DNA of 64,000 nt from Fortiea contorta PCC 7126 (GCF_000332295.1 NZ_KB235930.1:5144104-5208103); one strand, 5' to 3'. Shown: positions 52,801 through 62,052, counted from the first letter of the stretch. The notes: generated by a model from the sequence alone, not told the origin. Numbers and translations: made by a program.

Positions 52801-52919
52801 GGAAATACATCAAGAGGCATTTGCGTTATCACGCGCAATCCCCACAGACTAATGATTATAGAGGCAATAACGATTAACCACCTTTGGGCGATCGACCATT
52901 TGACAATGGTATTGAGCAT
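49809..52919 (-). CDS. Heavy-metal RND efflux pump (CzcA/CusA-like), copy 1
   Basis: 1036 residues, the size of HME-type RND pumps, with 12 membrane helices. N-terminal helix, then APPQVEIQVQASGLAPEEIE and the periplasmic porter domains. The proton-relay segment is VVAIGSVVDDAIVDMENVYR with the Asp-Asp pair, followed by LSGVEGRIFTPMGMAYL. The second half repeats the fold with TLFGVATRNGLLLVDNYNN. A homologous copy at 57000-60137 has its own adaptor gene; this one has none nearby, only a lipoprotein. It exports metal ions from periplasm or cytosol to the outside using the proton gradient. TTTCAT repeats lie 84 bp upstream. Confidence 0.9.
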   Translation of the reverse strand: MLNTIVKWSIAQRWLIVIASIIISLWGLRVITQMPLDVFPAFAPPQVEIQVQASGLAPEEIESLVTRPIESAINGTPGLESLRSASAVGISAIKAVFSWDTDIYRARQLVTERLQRAQLPQGVEQPEILPVNSPLGWAVKYAFSAESTDMMEVWRIVNWDVRNRLLAVPGVSNVFLYGGDERQYQVLVDPDKLKAYNVSLPEVTQAVQNANVNVPGGFLITPDQETLIRGIGRIESIDKLKRSVIKATKGTPVLLEQVAEVKIGPALRRGDGLFQGKRAVILTVSKQPVADTPTVVKAVEAAMEEIKPGLPKDVKFTKTFDQNLFIEASVKNVEEALRDGVIIVSVILIIFLMNWRTVIISLSALPVSLLLGMIILSWTGQGINTMTLGGLVVAIGSVVDDAIVDMENVYRRLRENQIADNPKNPLQVVFDGSVEVRVSVLFSTVIIAVVFAPIFVLSGVEGRIFTPMGMAYLLSILASTLVALTLTPALCALLLANRRLPSTETWLERKVHQFYRPALKFSIRRPQVVLGVALAAFVASMIILPGLGKVFLPEFQDRSLVNAIILLPGESLNATDQAALAVMDALKKDQRFDTIAFRSGFAQGDPDVAGVNFGELDVQISEEGGKDREKTVEVLRKELEKLPGVATNIGGFISHRMDEILSGVRSAIAVKIYGPELEQLRTIGKQVQSAMSGIPGIVDLQLEPQVPVKQIQIQFDRDAAARYGLTVGELAETIETGLNGKAVSQVLEKQQTFNLVVWLQERYRNNLDVIGNLLVDTPNGQKIPLSQVAKVDYGTGPSTINRENVSRLIVVSANVSGKDLGSVIKDVRDRVKQIQLPGGYYVQFGGQFQAQEQATQTLIIAGAIALAVISVLIYFAVKSIPATAMIMINLPLALIGGVISVAIGGGIISVASMVGFITLFGVATRNGLLLVDNYNNRLAEGIPLKQVIVDGSMERLVAILLTALSSALGMVPLVIGSGAGKEILQPLAVVVLGGLVTSTALTLLVLPALYSLFGKFLVPKKTTQVQEIDVTQGSVV

Positions 52920-52996
52920 TATTTTTCAGACCCTAGCTGGGATATCTGCTTGGTTATAGTGATGTTTACAATCAGGTACTGTATTTAATGTCTCAG

Positions 52997-53019
52997 ATGA
53001 AAATGAAATTAAGATGAAA
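52997..53019 (-). promoter_or_regulatory. TTTCAT direct repeat upstream of the pump gene
   Basis: On the coding (minus) strand TTTCAT-CTTAA-TTTCAT (53003-53019), followed directly by a third TTTCAT (52997-53002). Same 11-bp period as the oxidase operon site; 78 bp from the pump start codon. Confidence 0.7.
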
Positions 53020-53054
53020 TTTGTAAGATCAAGTCAAAAGTACCTTGAGGAAAG

Positions 53055-53192
53055 ATGTCAGCCAAAAACCTATTTCATGCTGCTGTCAAAGGAGCATTAC
53101 TGAAGGGAAAGCGGGTAATTACAGCCTAGCCGCTCATAAATGAGATTGACTTAGCAGCAGAAAAGATTTTAGAGGCTGAGAAAACAGGTTAA
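53055..53192 (+). pseudogene. XisH-family remnant
   Basis: ATG 53055 opens MSAKNLFHAAVKGALLKGKR, then an in-frame TAG, then IDLAAEKILEAEKTG and a stop. XisH proteins (from the fdxN excision element and relatives) begin and continue with this pattern over about 135 residues. Here a large internal part is deleted. Relic only. Confidence 0.6.
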
Positions 53193-53214
53193 ACAATCGC
53201 GATCACATTACAAA

Positions 53215-54215
53215 TTATAAGTTTTTATTCTGTCTTCTTACAAGTGCAAGAGCGTGTTTCTCTAGCTGTCGCACTCGTTCTCGACTAATACCCATGCGTT
53301 GACCAACCTGCACTAGCGTGAGTTCGTGTTCGCCTGCTAAACCAAAGCGCAAGGTTAACACTTCCTGCTGCTCTTGAGGCAACTTTGACAATAAGTTTTG
53401 AATATTTTGCTGAAGAAATTCTTGAACAGTATGGTCTTCAGGAGACAGTCCATTGTCCTCCAGCATATCCAGCAATTGAGTATCCTGCTGCTCTCCAATT
53501 CTCATATCTAAGGAAATAGGTTGACGAGCAAACAGTAAATACTCTCGAATCTGACTAGGTTTCAAATTAAGTGCTTCAGCAATTTCAGTTGCGGTGGGAA
53601 TATGACCCAGCTTTTGAGATAGTTCTCGTTGAACACGCTTTATTTTGTTTAGCTTTTCAGCAATGTGAATGGGTAAACGAATTGTACGGGATTGTTGAGC
53701 GGTAAGCGAAGCCATGCCGTTAGGCTTATCGCCCGCGTAATTCCCTGACGAATCCACCAGTAAGCGTAGGTCGAGAACTTGTATCCAAGGTTCGGGTCAA
53801 ATTTCTCAACCCCTCGTTCTAATCCCAAAGTACCTTCCTGAATTAAATCCAGAAACTCTAAGTTGCGTTTCTGATATTTCTTTGCAATTGATACCACCAA
53901 CCGGAGATTAGCAGTAATCATCTTTTGCTTGGCAAGTTGTCCCTGATTGAGCTGTTTGAGCAGTACTTCTTCACTCAACTGCATCTTAACAGCCCACTCT
54001 TGCAAAGTAGGTTGACGCTGTAATTTCTTAGATAGTTCTTCCTTGACAGCAAGCATTGTCATCATGTGCTGAACTTGCTTGGCGAAAAAAACCTCTTGCT
54101 CATGGGTCAATAGAGGTATACGTCCAATTTCATGTAAATAGGTACGCACCATATCAACTGTAGGTGAAAATTTGTTCTTCTTAACATTATTTATTTCAGA
54201 TATCGAGTTAAGCAT
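53215..54215 (-). pseudogene. Group-2 sigma factor gene broken by a 26-nt repeat insertion
   Basis: The original product is about 325 residues, starting [20 protein letters not shown] (ATG 54215). Region 1.2-2 is intact ([52 protein letters not shown]), as are regions 3-4 (LPQEQQEVLTLRFGL, GQRMGISRERVRQLEKHAL). Between GITRAI and [12 protein letters not shown] a 26-nt insertion (53701-53726) shifts the frame. Translation from the start ends 24 codons later, at 53649. Regions 3-4 remain as a separate open frame that could start at an ATG supplied by the repeat. An IS4 element also lies 46 bp upstream of the start. Probably inactive as a complete sigma factor. Confidence 0.85.
53701..53726. repeat. 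26-nt small dispersed repeat inside the sigma gene
   Basis: Plus strand begins GGTAAGCGAAGCC and ends CCGTTAGGCT. Removing exactly these 26 bp restores GAGC-TATCGCC, the normal reading GCG-ATA-GCT-CAA-CAA for AIAQQ. It has a partly palindromic form (GTAAGC...GCTTA with flanks), in the manner of the very small mobile repeats known from Nostoc. Confidence 0.8.
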
Positions 54216-54261
54216 AATTTGGTTAACCTCTGTCAAAGAATTACTATGTAGTGCTGGAGAG

Positions 54262-55532
54262 CTGAAGGGGAGACGAAATAAGCTACAATATAGATTCAAT
54301 AAGCTTCATGGCTCTTAAACCTTGTTGATAATGCTTCCACTTATTACGATTAATTCTCATTAATTGTGTGACTAAATCAATACAGCTATCCTTGAAATGT
54401 ACCCATGTTTGACCATATAAGCCGATATAAAAACTACTGTGTCTCCGTTGAGAACGACTCCTTTCTTTAATCCGAGCTATATATTTTTGGATTCCTTTGC
54501 GTTTAATAAGTTGACCATTAATTGTTGCAGAGGTGTAAGCGATCGCTATCAACAAAACTAGAGAAATAAAACGTTCACCTTGAACATTAGTGTTTTCTAA
54601 GTTATAGCCACCTGTTTTGAAATCTCTAAACATTTCTTCAATATCAAATCGCTTTTTGTAAGCAGCAATTGCTGACTCTAGGGTGTCAAAATTTGTTAAA
54701 ATAAACCATGCTTCTTTGGGTGCTACTCCGTTAATTTTACGTTGCCACTTACCAGCCACATTAAAACTGATAAAACCCTGAGTCTTTGTTACCTTAACTC
54801 CCTTGATAAAAAAAGATACTCCAGGAGTTAATCCTAAACTGCTTAACTCCATAAACATATCTTGTTTAATTTCTACAAATTCATTCTTTTTCAATCGCAA
54901 ACAAAAATATACATCCTTGCTCTGAAGGTACTTTGCTAGTTTTACCGAGCAAAATTCTCTATCCCCCAACACACAGATTTTATAATCTTTCAATATTGCT
55001 ATAACTGGCGATAATATTTTCTGCTGTTCCGTGAGATTACTACTACCTAATTTGGGCAGCAAACTAAAATATATTGGTATGGCTCTTTTATCCCAAATCA
55101 CGCTGACCATTAATAAGTTTATCCGACTCCAATTAGTCCTATCAATTGCTATATAAATAATTTTTTCATTCTGGAAGTAGTTTGCTATTAGTTCTTGAAT
55201 AATTGGCAACCAAACTTTTTCAATTGTGAGATTTGGTAATGATAAAAATCTTTGTATTCTTTTTCTTCTGCTTTCAAATTTAATTCCCAAAGGTAGCGCA
55301 TTCGCTAATTTTTCTAAAGTTACTTCTTTGATTGACTGCAACAGATGTATCAAAATTTTTAGCAACAGATATTCTGCTAAACTCAATTGACTTTTTAAGT
55401 GCTTTTGGTACAATATAGCTAACATTATCATTAAGTAGGTCTTATTGACAAAACTAGACCTACCTTTTTCTATCACAAAACGCTACCCATCTTATACACC
55501 AAGCTTTTTAGGCTGTTTCGTCTCCCCTCCAG
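54262..55532 (-). mobile_element. IS4-family insertion sequence, copy 2
   Basis: 1271 bp, same ends (CTGAAGGGGAGACGAAA / TTTCGTCTCCCCTCCAG) and same orientation as 40876-42146, with the transposase identical at protein level. It lies between the sigma gene and the TTTCAT site at 55646, separating that gene from its probable promoter. Confidence 0.88.
54283..55476 (-). CDS. IS4-family transposase, copy 2
   Basis: 397 residues, identical to the transposase at 40897-42090 with the same DDE and YREK blocks ([28 protein letters not shown]). Complete. The identity of the two copies points to recent duplication or to gene conversion between them. Confidence 0.92.
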   Translation of the reverse strand: MIEKGRSSFVNKTYLMIMLAILYQKHLKSQLSLAEYLLLKILIHLLQSIKEVTLEKLANALPLGIKFESRRKRIQRFLSLPNLTIEKVWLPIIQELIANYFQNEKIIYIAIDRTNWSRINLLMVSVIWDKRAIPIYFSLLPKLGSSNLTEQQKILSPVIAILKDYKICVLGDREFCSVKLAKYLQSKDVYFCLRLKKNEFVEIKQDMFMELSSLGLTPGVSFFIKGVKVTKTQGFISFNVAGKWQRKINGVAPKEAWFILTNFDTLESAIAAYKKRFDIEEMFRDFKTGGYNLENTNVQGERFISLVLLIAIAYTSATINGQLIKRKGIQKYIARIKERSRSQRRHSSFYIGLYGQTWVHFKDSCIDLVTQLMRINRNKWKHYQQGLRAMKLIESIL

Positions 55533-55645
55533 TGAGAAAAGAATAACTTAAATAGTTTTATCGAGGAAATTCTTTCAGTTTTTTATTTTCTTGTATTAAT
55601 ATTTAAAATTTAGAAAATCAAAAATAACATTAGTGCATAGATAAA

Positions 55646-55662
55646 TGAAATCAAGATGAAAT
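55646..55662 (-). promoter_or_regulatory. Orphan TTTCAT direct repeat
   Basis: Minus strand TTTCAT-CTTGA-TTTCAT. No gene starts next to it now; without the IS4 copy it would lie about 160 bp upstream of the sigma-factor start. Confidence 0.6.
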
Positions 55663-55702
55663 TGTTGTACTTAATTAGTCATAAATAACAACTACATCCT
55701 TA

Positions 55703-56613
55703 GAGGATGTTTTAAAAGTGGGGGGGTATTGTAAGAAAGCTCACAAGGCTTATGCTGAGATTTGTAGAAAACAGCACCTTATGAGCGAATGACTAAAGCA
55801 TACCGTAGCAATTTGACTTGGGAACAGTGGGAATTAATTGCAGACCTGTTGCCAGAAGCAAAGCCGGGTGGTCGTCCCCGAAAATTAACCTTATTTGCAG
55901 TAGTGAATGCGATTCTCTATGTACTGTGTGAAGGGTGTACATGGCGAGGTCTACCAGGAGATTTTCCTGCATGGTCAACAGTTTATGGTTATTTTTGGAG
56001 ATGGAGCCTAGATGGTACGTGGTTAAAGATTCACGATCAACTTTACCAGTGGGTGCGGGTAGACGCAGGACGTGAACCTAGTCCCTCAGAAGCGGCAGTT
56101 GATAGCCAATCAGTAGAAACAGCAACGATGATATCTATTGATGTTGGTTACGACGCAGGTAAAAAAATTCATGGGCGTAAACGCCATTTAAGTGTAGATT
56201 TACTGGGTCTAGTTTTACGCGTTTTGGTGACATCTGCAAGTCTTCCAGAACGCGAAGGAGCGAAAAAAGTTCTCCAACGAGTTCACGATACTGGTCATCA
56301 GGTAAAACGGTTGAATACTATTTGGATGGATGGGGGATATCGAGGCGAAGAATTTATGCGCTGGGTGATGGATATGTTTCGGTGGATTGTCGAAATGGTT
56401 CTTAGACCTTTGGAGAAAAAGGGTTTTGTCCATTTACCAAAACGTTGGGTTGTTGAGCGCACTTTTGGCTGGCTTAATTGGTGTCGGCGCTTGAGCAAAG
56501 ATTATGAAAGGCTACCCCAAACTTCGGAGACTTTTATCTATATTGCCATGATTCGTATTATGGTTCGACGACTGGCATGATTTTTGACTGGTTTTTACTT
56601 TTAAAACATCCTC
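55703..56613 (+). mobile_element. IS5-family insertion sequence
   Basis: 911 bp with perfect inverted ends GAGGATGTTTTAAAAGT (left) and ACTTTTAAAACATCCTC (right). It holds one complete transposase. It has landed in an older IS4-type transposase, whose 3' end continues immediately to the right. Confidence 0.88.
55789..56580 (+). CDS. IS5-family transposase
   Basis: 263 residues. N-terminal helix-turn-helix-like part (LTWEQWELIADLLPEAKPGG, CEGCTWRGLPGDFPAWSTVY). Catalytic residues: Asp in AVDSQSVETAT, Asp in IWMDGGYRGEEF and Glu in VVERTFGWLNWCRRLSKDYE. One uninterrupted frame, so no frameshift is needed. Appears functional. Confidence 0.9.
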   Translation: MTKAYRSNLTWEQWELIADLLPEAKPGGRPRKLTLFAVVNAILYVLCEGCTWRGLPGDFPAWSTVYGYFWRWSLDGTWLKIHDQLYQWVRVDAGREPSPSEAAVDSQSVETATMISIDVGYDAGKKIHGRKRHLSVDLLGLVLRVLVTSASLPEREGAKKVLQRVHDTGHQVKRLNTIWMDGGYRGEEFMRWVMDMFRWIVEMVLRPLEKKGFVHLPKRWVVERTFGWLNWCRRLSKDYERLPQTSETFIYIAMIRIMVRRLA

Positions 56614-56820
56614 TTGAAACTGGATAGATTAATTACCAAGAATGTCAACGGTATTAGCATTCAAATTTATGCCAGTCTCATCGCTTATCTGATTTTACAA
56701 CTTGTTTCTATTCCCAAAGAATGGGGTGAAAAGATGTTAGATAAATTTCGCTATTTACAAGCTTGTATGTGTCAACAAATCAGTTATGTCCATTGGATGG
56801 AAGATATTATGAAATGTTGA
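56614..56820 (+). pseudogene. IS4-type transposase C-terminal remnant
   Basis: The frame right after the IS5 end reads KNVNGISIQIYASLIAYLIL, then LQLVSIPKEWGEKMLDKFRY, the C-terminus of a different cyanobacterial IS4-family transposase (same family as the N-terminal piece at 63471). The catalytic part is absent. The first codons belong to the IS5 border. Confidence 0.65.
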
Positions 56821-56999
56821 CATTTTCCCCTTGACAATACTACTCTATCTCAGTATGTAAAGTTTTGTAACGACATTCAACATTTCTGCAACAAACCATA
56901 AAATTAAACTCTTGCAATACTACCCTTACTTCAAAGCTTTGTTGTGCTGAAATTCCAAGAAATGTTGGCAATAAAACTGAATGGCATATTAGTATCAAT

Positions 57000-59900
57000 T
57001 TATAATACTGATTGACTCTCAAAAACTGCTTTTGATACCTTGCCATCCTCTATAACTGACATAGTACGCTTAGGTAGCAAGAACTTACCAAACTTAGCAT
57101 ACAAAGCAGGCAAAACTACTAAAGTTAACGCCGTAGAGGTAAACAATCCACCCAACACAACTATCGACAATGGTTGTAAAATTTCTTTTCCAGGACCACT
57201 CTCAACTACCAGAGGCGCTAATCCTAAAGCAGAGGTAAAAGCTGTCATCAAAATTGCATTCAGACGTTCCATTGACCCTTTAATAAGAACATCTTTAAGT
57301 GGTATACCTTCAGCAAACTTGGTGTTGTAATTATCCACAAGTAACAAACCATTGCGAGTAGCAACTCCAAATAGAGTGATAAAGCCAACTAAAGAGGCAA
57401 TTGAAATAACGCCGCCAGACAAAGCTACTGAAAATACTCCCCCCACCAACGCCAAAGGCAAGTTAATCATAATCATGGCGGTGGAAGGAATAGATTTGAC
57501 AGAAAGGTACATAATTACTGTAATTGCAACAAAGGCGATCGCACTCGAAATTAAGATATTCTGAGTTGCTCTTTCTTCTGCCTCAAATTGTCCTGCATAC
57601 TGAATATAGTAACCAGCAGGGATTTGCACTTGTTGCTTAACTTTTTCCCTAATTTCATTGACAATGGAACGCAAGTCTCTACCATTAGCGTTAGCAGAAA
57701 CAACAATCAAGCGGGATACATTCTCTCTATTTATAGTATTAGGGCCAGTACCATTTTCAATTGCAGCAACCTGTGCAAGAGGAATTTTTTGACCGTTAGG
57801 AGTATCAACTAACAAATTACGAATCGTATCCAAATTTTGTCTTGCATCTGGCTTTAACCACACAGCTAAATCGAAAGTTTGTTGTTTCTCTAAAACTTGA
57901 GAGACGACTCGTCCATTGAGAGCAGTTTCAATAATTTCGGAAAGTTTGCCTACTGTTAAACCATACCGTGAAGCAGCAAGTCGGTTGAATTTAATTTGTA
58001 TTTGTTCAATTGGTATTTGGGGTTCTAGTTGTAAATCTACAATCCCATTCACAGTTTTCATGACATCATCAACTTGCTGTCCAATGCTGCGGAGTTGTTC
58101 TAGGTCGGAACCAAAAATTTTGACTGCGATCGCACTCCTCACTCCAGACAACACCTCATCCATACGATGCGAGATAAAACCACCAATGTTTGGCGCTACC
58201 CCTGGTAACTTAGCAAATTCCTCCCGTAACTTCTCAATCGTCCCCTCCCTGTCTTTCATCCCTGCGTCGCTTAACTCGATATCCAAGTGTCCCAAATTCA
58301 CCCCGGCTGCGTCTCCATCTCCCGGCGCACGCCCAGAACGCAATTGTACGTAGGGGAATCTAGAGTCTCCCTTGAGTGCGTGCTGAAGTGCTTCACCAGC
58401 TGCATTAGTAGCTTCTAGAGAAACCCCCGGATAAAGAGTGAGAGTATTCACCAAAGTTTGCTCCTGAAACTCTGGTAAAAATATTCTGCCAAAGGAAGGG
58501 ACAATTACAACCGCAGCTACCAAACTAGCAGCAGCAGCGCCTATAACAATTCCAGAACGCCGCAGAGAAAATGTCAGTAGAGGACGATACAGCCCCTTAA
58601 AAAATCTCGCAACCCAAGGTTCTGTTTCTGGCAAGCGACCATAAGGTAGTAAGATTGCAGCTAAAGCTGGAGTCACCGTTAATGCCGTAATACTAGAGGC
58701 GATAACTGCTGCCATATAGCCTAATCCCATTGGGATAAAAATGCTACCTTCTACACCAGCCAAAGCAAAAACTGGAGAGAACACAACTATGGTAATGATG
58801 GTAGCTCCAAATACTGAATCGCGTACTTCTTGACAACCATCAAATACAACATCTAAAACTGGACGTGGGTTAGGGGAATATTTATTTTCTCGCAAGTTAC
58901 GATAGACGTTTTCAGCATCAACAATCGCGTCATCAACGGCTGAACCAATTGCGACTGCTAACCCTCCCAAGGTCATAGTATTCAAACCTTGTCCCAACCA
59001 ATTTAGTAGTAATACTCCTAGTAATAAAGATAAAGGTAGGGCAGTTAAGCAAATAGCTAAATTACGCCAATTCATCAAAAAAGGAATTAAAATCAAGGCA
59101 ACAATAATGCTGCCTTCAATTAAAGCCTCTCGAACATTTTCAATAGAAGAATCGATATAGTTTTCTTGACGAAAAGTAGGGGTAACTTTGATATCTTTGG
59201 GCAATCCTGCTTGAATCTCTGACATCGCCGATTCTATGGCACGGGTGACGGTAGGAGTATCGGCTTGAGGCTGTTTGTTAATCATCACAACAATTGCCTT
59301 TTGACCATTAAAACTGCCATCACCCCGTTTAATAGCTGCGCCAATTTGCACGTCAGCGATATCTGAGATTTTGACAGGCGTACCATTGCGGGCGGTAATT
59401 ACTGATTGCTGTAATTCTTCAGTAGATTCAATTCTGCCAATCCCGCGAATTAACTTTTCGCGATCGGGAGTAATTAAATAGCCACCAGGAGCATTTACAT
59501 TGGCAGCAGATGCAGCTTGTTCTACATCTTCTAAAGTGACATTAAAGGCTCTTAGTTTCGCTGGATCAACTAATACTTGATATTGGCGAACATCGCCACC
59601 ATACGCTACTACTTGACTAACACCAGGCACAGCTAAAAGGCGGTTTGTTACTTGCCAATCAACAATCCGCCGTACTTCCATTAAAGGAGTGCTTTGGGAG
59701 GTGAAGGCATATTGTAATACTGTGCCAATGGGAGAACTAGTGGGAGAAATTTGCGGAGTTTCTACCCCTTCGGGAAGCTTACTTTGAGCTTGTTGTAATC
59801 GCTCTGTTACTAGCTGGCGAGCTTGATAAATATCAGTATCCCAGTTAAAAATGACTTTAACGACAGAAATTCCCGCAGCTGAAGATGAGCGTACTGCTGT

Positions 59901-60137
59901 TACTCCAGGAGTACCGTTAATCGCACTTTCAATTGGTAAAGTTACGAGAGATTCTAGTTCTTCGGGGGCGAGTCCTGGTGCTTCAGTTTGAATTTCGACT
60001 TGGGGTGGTGCAAATCTGGGGAAAACATCCAAGGGCATTTGGATAATCGTCCGAAATATCCAAATTGTGAGGATAATTGTACCCAGGATAACTAACCAAC
60101 GGCGAGCGATCGCCCATTTAATAATCGCACTCAGCAT
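57000..60137 (-). CDS. Heavy-metal RND efflux pump (CzcA/CusA-like), copy 2
   Basis: 1045 residues, close in layout to the copy at 49809-52919 and similar over its whole length. It shares FGVATRNGLLLVDNYN and an Asp-Asp helix AVAIGSAVDDAIVDAENVYR. It begins 2 bp downstream of its periplasmic adaptor gene, the complete two-gene pump unit. The outer-membrane channel protein is not in the window. Metal specificity is probably copper/silver or divalent cations; the nearby DUF305 and multicopper oxidase favour copper. Confidence 0.9.
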   Translation of the reverse strand: MLSAIIKWAIARRWLVILGTIILTIWIFRTIIQMPLDVFPRFAPPQVEIQTEAPGLAPEELESLVTLPIESAINGTPGVTAVRSSSAAGISVVKVIFNWDTDIYQARQLVTERLQQAQSKLPEGVETPQISPTSSPIGTVLQYAFTSQSTPLMEVRRIVDWQVTNRLLAVPGVSQVVAYGGDVRQYQVLVDPAKLRAFNVTLEDVEQAASAANVNAPGGYLITPDREKLIRGIGRIESTEELQQSVITARNGTPVKISDIADVQIGAAIKRGDGSFNGQKAIVVMINKQPQADTPTVTRAIESAMSEIQAGLPKDIKVTPTFRQENYIDSSIENVREALIEGSIIVALILIPFLMNWRNLAICLTALPLSLLLGVLLLNWLGQGLNTMTLGGLAVAIGSAVDDAIVDAENVYRNLRENKYSPNPRPVLDVVFDGCQEVRDSVFGATIITIVVFSPVFALAGVEGSIFIPMGLGYMAAVIASSITALTVTPALAAILLPYGRLPETEPWVARFFKGLYRPLLTFSLRRSGIVIGAAAASLVAAVVIVPSFGRIFLPEFQEQTLVNTLTLYPGVSLEATNAAGEALQHALKGDSRFPYVQLRSGRAPGDGDAAGVNLGHLDIELSDAGMKDREGTIEKLREEFAKLPGVAPNIGGFISHRMDEVLSGVRSAIAVKIFGSDLEQLRSIGQQVDDVMKTVNGIVDLQLEPQIPIEQIQIKFNRLAASRYGLTVGKLSEIIETALNGRVVSQVLEKQQTFDLAVWLKPDARQNLDTIRNLLVDTPNGQKIPLAQVAAIENGTGPNTINRENVSRLIVVSANANGRDLRSIVNEIREKVKQQVQIPAGYYIQYAGQFEAEERATQNILISSAIAFVAITVIMYLSVKSIPSTAMIMINLPLALVGGVFSVALSGGVISIASLVGFITLFGVATRNGLLLVDNYNTKFAEGIPLKDVLIKGSMERLNAILMTAFTSALGLAPLVVESGPGKEILQPLSIVVLGGLFTSTALTLVVLPALYAKFGKFLLPKRTMSVIEDGKVSKAVFESQSVL

Positions 60138-60139
60138 TT

Positions 60140-61813
60140 TTATTGTTGGGTATTTTTACTGATGATTATAACTTTTGGTTCTTCATGAGGCGCGCGGTGG
60201 TTATCATCTGAGTTTGTAGAACCATTAATAGAATCTTCTGGTACATCATAGGCAAGTTCTGCCCCTACTGGAACTAGTTGAGGCTTGCTGCGACGGCCTG
60301 CCATGAAACCTACAACAGCTATTGCAGTTCCTCCACCTGCTCCTAGCAACCACAACGGTACTGGGAAGCTGGGCGTTTTAACTTCAGTCGCTTGTGCAGG
60401 AGCTTCTTTTGTCTCACCTTCTGTTGGCTTAGCACCACCCCGCAATGATTGTGCATAAAGTTGTGGTGCGCGTTGAGTGACAATCATATCTCCCTCAAAT
60501 AAGCCACTCTTAACCTCAACCATATCTCCAGAGGTTTGCCCTAAAGTTACTTCAACTGTTTGGTAAGCATTACCATTTTGCATGTAAACAACTTTCTTAC
60601 CATTCGCGTCAACCACTGCTGAGGTAGGAATAGCTGAAATAGCAGAGGACGTTTGGTCTGTTAAGACTTCTAGCTCTGCAAACATTCCTGGTTTGAGTTG
60701 TCCGCTTGAGTTATTTACCTCTGCTTGTACTGGTACAATTCGTGTTTCTCCTTCTACCACTGTTCCAATCCGGGAAATTCGTCCAGAAAAGGTACGATCA
60801 AGCATACTGGCCACTTTTAGAGTCACCCTTTGACCAGCTTTAACTCTACCTAAATCTTTTTCATAAATGTTAGCTGTGGCAAAAAGCCGACTATCATTGA
60901 CAATCGTCATCAATTTACCACCAGCTTCATTAAAAGTTTGACCAATAGTAACTTCTCTATCAGCAACCTTACCAGATATGGGAGCGGTTACTGTTACTAA
61001 TCCTTTAGAATTGGGTTGATTTCCTAGTTGAGCAAGTCGAGTTTGATAACTAGTATTACTGCGATTTATATTTGACTTTGCTAGTTGAACTGACGCTTGG
61101 GCGCGTTTAAGTTGATTTTCTGCCCCGATAACGTCCCGACGGCTGTTAGCTTTGGTAAGTTCGGCTTTTGCCTGGGCTAGCTGGGTTTGAGATTCTAAGG
61201 CATTGCGTCGCGGTAAAGCACCTTCAGTAGCTAACTGTTTGTCTTTGTTGTACTTTTCTTGAGCAAAGTCAACTTGACTCTGTGCTTGGGCAATTTCAGA
61301 GGTTGCTATTTGTTGATATTTTTGATAATTTTGTTGAGCCAGTCTTAAGTCAGCTTCCGCCAGCTGTAAATCAGCTTGACCTTGTGCTAATTTGTCCTGA
61401 GATTCCACACGCAATGTCACTAAATCTGGGCTGGTTACAACAGCAATAGGTTGACCTTTCTTTACTGACGCACCCGGTTCTACCAACAATTCAACAACTT
61501 TCGCCCCAGCAATTGGGGTAGTCACTTCCACTTTTTGGCTGGGAAGAGTTTCAATTTGTCCAGTGGTTTTGATACCAATAGCTAACCGCTGACGCTGGAC
61601 AGGCTCGACTTTAATCCCTAACCGTTTGGCTGTGTCGGCATCAACCTCAATAGAATTATTAGTTGAAGTGGCTTCACTTCCTCCTTGAAATTCGTCTCCG
61701 TGTCCGCCATGAGCCAGTACAACTGCGGGACTTGCTAATAACAGCAGGCTCAGAAATGTGCCAGAAACATAACGAATAGCTGTAGGTGTTTGGGAGCGTA
61801 GAGAATTAGACAT
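60140..61813 (-). CDS. RND pump periplasmic adaptor (CzcB/CusB-like)
   Basis: 557 residues. Signal peptide (LSLLLLASPAVVLA) followed by HGGHGDEF, a probable metal-binding sequence. Barrel-sandwich, alpha-hairpin (about 130-260, with many AQ/LAQ repeats) and beta-barrel domains follow (GLVTVTAPISGKVADREVTI, MFAELEVLTDQ). A C-terminal membrane helix (LWLLGAGGGTAIAVVGFMAG) and basic tail are unusual for an adaptor and suggest anchoring in the inner membrane at both ends. It connects the pump to an outer-membrane channel. Directed by the TTTCAT site about 100 bp upstream. Confidence 0.88.
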   Translation of the reverse strand: MSNSLRSQTPTAIRYVSGTFLSLLLLASPAVVLAHGGHGDEFQGGSEATSTNNSIEVDADTAKRLGIKVEPVQRQRLAIGIKTTGQIETLPSQKVEVTTPIAGAKVVELLVEPGASVKKGQPIAVVTSPDLVTLRVESQDKLAQGQADLQLAEADLRLAQQNYQKYQQIATSEIAQAQSQVDFAQEKYNKDKQLATEGALPRRNALESQTQLAQAKAELTKANSRRDVIGAENQLKRAQASVQLAKSNINRSNTSYQTRLAQLGNQPNSKGLVTVTAPISGKVADREVTIGQTFNEAGGKLMTIVNDSRLFATANIYEKDLGRVKAGQRVTLKVASMLDRTFSGRISRIGTVVEGETRIVPVQAEVNNSSGQLKPGMFAELEVLTDQTSSAISAIPTSAVVDANGKKVVYMQNGNAYQTVEVTLGQTSGDMVEVKSGLFEGDMIVTQRAPQLYAQSLRGGAKPTEGETKEAPAQATEVKTPSFPVPLWLLGAGGGTAIAVVGFMAGRRSKPQLVPVGAELAYDVPEDSINGSTNSDDNHRAPHEEPKVIIISKNTQQ

Positions 61814-61914
61814 CGCTACTAAAAGTCCTTGAGTATGGGACGGATAAAATTATCAACGGTCAGAGTGCTTTTAAGTTTTAGAAATACACTCTTTTACCAG
61901 TTTTTCATTTAGAA

Positions 61915-61931
61915 ATGAAATCAGGATGAAA
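61915..61931 (-). promoter_or_regulatory. TTTCAT direct repeat upstream of the adaptor-pump operon
   Basis: Minus strand TTTCAT-CCTGA-TTTCAT, 102 bp upstream of the adaptor start. The spacer CCTGA is the same as in the copy at 62938-62954. Confidence 0.72.
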
Positions 61932-62052
61932 TCGAGCTTTGACCGCTCTTAAAATCAAATCGCTCTAAACATCACTGGGACTTAAGGGCGGCAAATATTT
62001 CCTGTTTATTGGCTCTGTATACTTGCTTCATGCTTCACACAGATACGTTTGC

